A DNA stretch of 13,468 nucleotides from an uncultured Comamonadaceae bacterium. GTDB lineage: Bacteria > Pseudomonadota > Gammaproteobacteria > Burkholderiales > Burkholderiaceae. The notes under the pieces were generated by a model. It searched no databases and was not told where the DNA came from. It saw only the letters and a list, made by a program, of their open reading frames with translations. Shown one piece after another: positions 12,902 through 13,468 of this stretch. The position numbers and the translations under genes are program-made. Within the stretch, counting starts at the first letter, position 1. The number at the start of each line of letters is the position of its first letter. Location of the stretch: NCBI GenBank assembly GCA_946482115.1, contig CAMLQP010000053.1:1-13468 (forward strand), given 5' to 3'.

Positions 12902-13468
12902 AAGTCGTCTTGCCCATCTGCCGGCGGTACCACTCGTGGAAGTGCTGCATGCCGTCTTCCATCGGGCTCTGGTAGGGACCGGCCTCGTTCACGCCGCGCC
13001 GGTACAGGGCCTTGCGGCCCGCATCCATGCGCTCGGCGATCTCGTCGTCCTCGACGCAGGTTTCCATGTAGGCCGCGCGCTGCGCCTCGACGAACTCTCG
13101 CTCGAAGGCGGCGATGTCCTCGGGATAGTAGAACTCCACCGTGTTGAGCGTCTTGTCCACGCTGATGGGGTGCAGCGTGGAAACCGTCAGCACGTGCGGG
13201 TACCACTCCACCATGATGTGCGGGTAGTAGGTCAGCCAGATGGCGCCATGCGCGGGCAGCTCGCCGTTGCGGTACTGCATGAGCTGCCTGTGCCAGCGTT
13301 CGTAGACCGGGCTGCCCGCCTGGGCCAGCAGGTTCTGCGCCCCCACGGTCTGCACCGAGAACTCGGGCTTGAACTCCCAGCGCAGGTCGTCGCAGGTGAC
13401 GAAGTTGCCGAGCCCCGGGTGGAAGGGGCCGACGTGGTAGTCCTCGAGGTAGACCTCGATGAAGGTCT
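12900..13468 (-). CDS. Rieske-type ring-hydroxylating oxygenase alpha subunit, C-terminal part
   Basis: The visible 188 residues (first full codon at 13466) are the C-terminal catalytic domain; the N-terminal Rieske [2Fe-2S] domain lies beyond the right edge. Near the start of the fragment VYLEDYHVGPFHPGLG holds the two histidines (fragment residues 11 and 16) of the mononuclear iron site, and further on VEDDEIAERMDAGR carries the acidic third ligand region. Between them is a SRPBCC-type beta sheet (IWLTYYPHIMVEWYPHVLTV). The end, HFHEWYRRQMGKTT, is characteristic of one branch of these proteins. The family uses electrons from a reductase for dioxygenation, monooxygenation or demethylation; the substrate cannot be told from the fragment, and glycine-betaine/choline-type and aromatic oxygenases are both possible. 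It is upstream of the EamA gene on the same strand with a 34-bp gap. Confidence 0.85.
   Translation of the reverse strand, partial: TFIEVYLEDYHVGPFHPGLGNFVTCDDLRWEFKPEFSVQTVGAQNLLAQAGSPVYERWHRQLMQYRNGELPAHGAIWLTYYPHIMVEWYPHVLTVSTLHPISVDKTLNTVEFYYPEDIAAFEREFVEAQRAAYMETCVEDDEIAERMDAGRKALYRRGVNEAGPYQSPMEDGMQHFHEWYRRQMGKTT

Noticed and set aside
11978..13147. 389-codon plus-strand open frame opposite the EamA and oxygenase genes
   Set aside because: It runs antisense to two recognisable genes and its composition (His/Gln/Arg/Gly) is that of a mirror frame.
1..13468. Search for CRISPR arrays, tRNA/rRNA genes, insertion sequences, phage genes, toxin-antitoxin or defence genes
   Set aside because: No regularly spaced repeats, tRNA-like cloverleaf, transposase or integrase motifs were seen; every long coding stretch is accounted for by the genes listed.

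Overview
The window is GC-rich with a strong G/C third-position bias. It reads as ordinary chromosome from a betaproteobacterium of the order Burkholderiales, most likely family Comamonadaceae (Hydrogenophaga/Acidovorax-like). The grounds are the protein flavours (a BPSS1780-type membrane protein, a Tat-leader dienelactone hydrolase, a UvrD with an 'LTPIE' tail), the block polA / DUF2782 / thrB, and a GC-rich intergenic repeat of a kind I associate with this family. The assignment is inference; there is no rRNA to confirm it.

Layout, left to right. (1) 1-891, minus: 5' portion of a GMP reductase gene (guaC), running off the left edge. (2) 892-1136: the only sizeable gene-free stretch, a divergent control region between guaC and a helicase gene. 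It holds a terminator-like hairpin facing guaC, a palindrome that could be an operator, and -10-like boxes. (3) 1137-3503, plus: UvrD-family helicase. (4) 3504-5594, minus: a tightly packed operon transcribed DUF2782 protein, then homoserine kinase thrB, then a BPSS1780-type membrane protein (1-nt gap, then a 4-nt ATGA overlap). (5) 5624-8416, plus: DNA polymerase I, divergent from that operon across only 29 bp. (6) 8417-8507: GC-rich interspersed repeat. (7) 8508-9188, minus: lipoprotein with a ClpP-like fold lacking the expected catalytic residues. (8) 9251-10150, plus: exported dienelactone hydrolase, followed by a clear intrinsic terminator. (9) 10220-11029, plus: ZIP metal transporter with a histidine-rich loop. 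(10) 11115-13468, minus: sulfurtransferase, EamA permease and the C-terminal part of a Rieske-type oxygenase alpha subunit, probably one transcription unit in the order oxygenase, permease, sulfurtransferase.

The genes form no single pathway. There is a DNA repair/replication pair (UvrD, Pol I), threonine and purine metabolism (ThrB, GuaC), and envelope or catabolic functions on the right. I see no IS element, phage gene, CRISPR array, tRNA/rRNA or defence island, and no convincing new multi-gene system. The most interesting signals are regulatory: a possible attenuator in front of guaC, and three genes (uvrD, polA and the DUF2782 gene) that each carry a -10-like hexamer exactly six bases before the ATG, the geometry expected of leaderless mRNAs.
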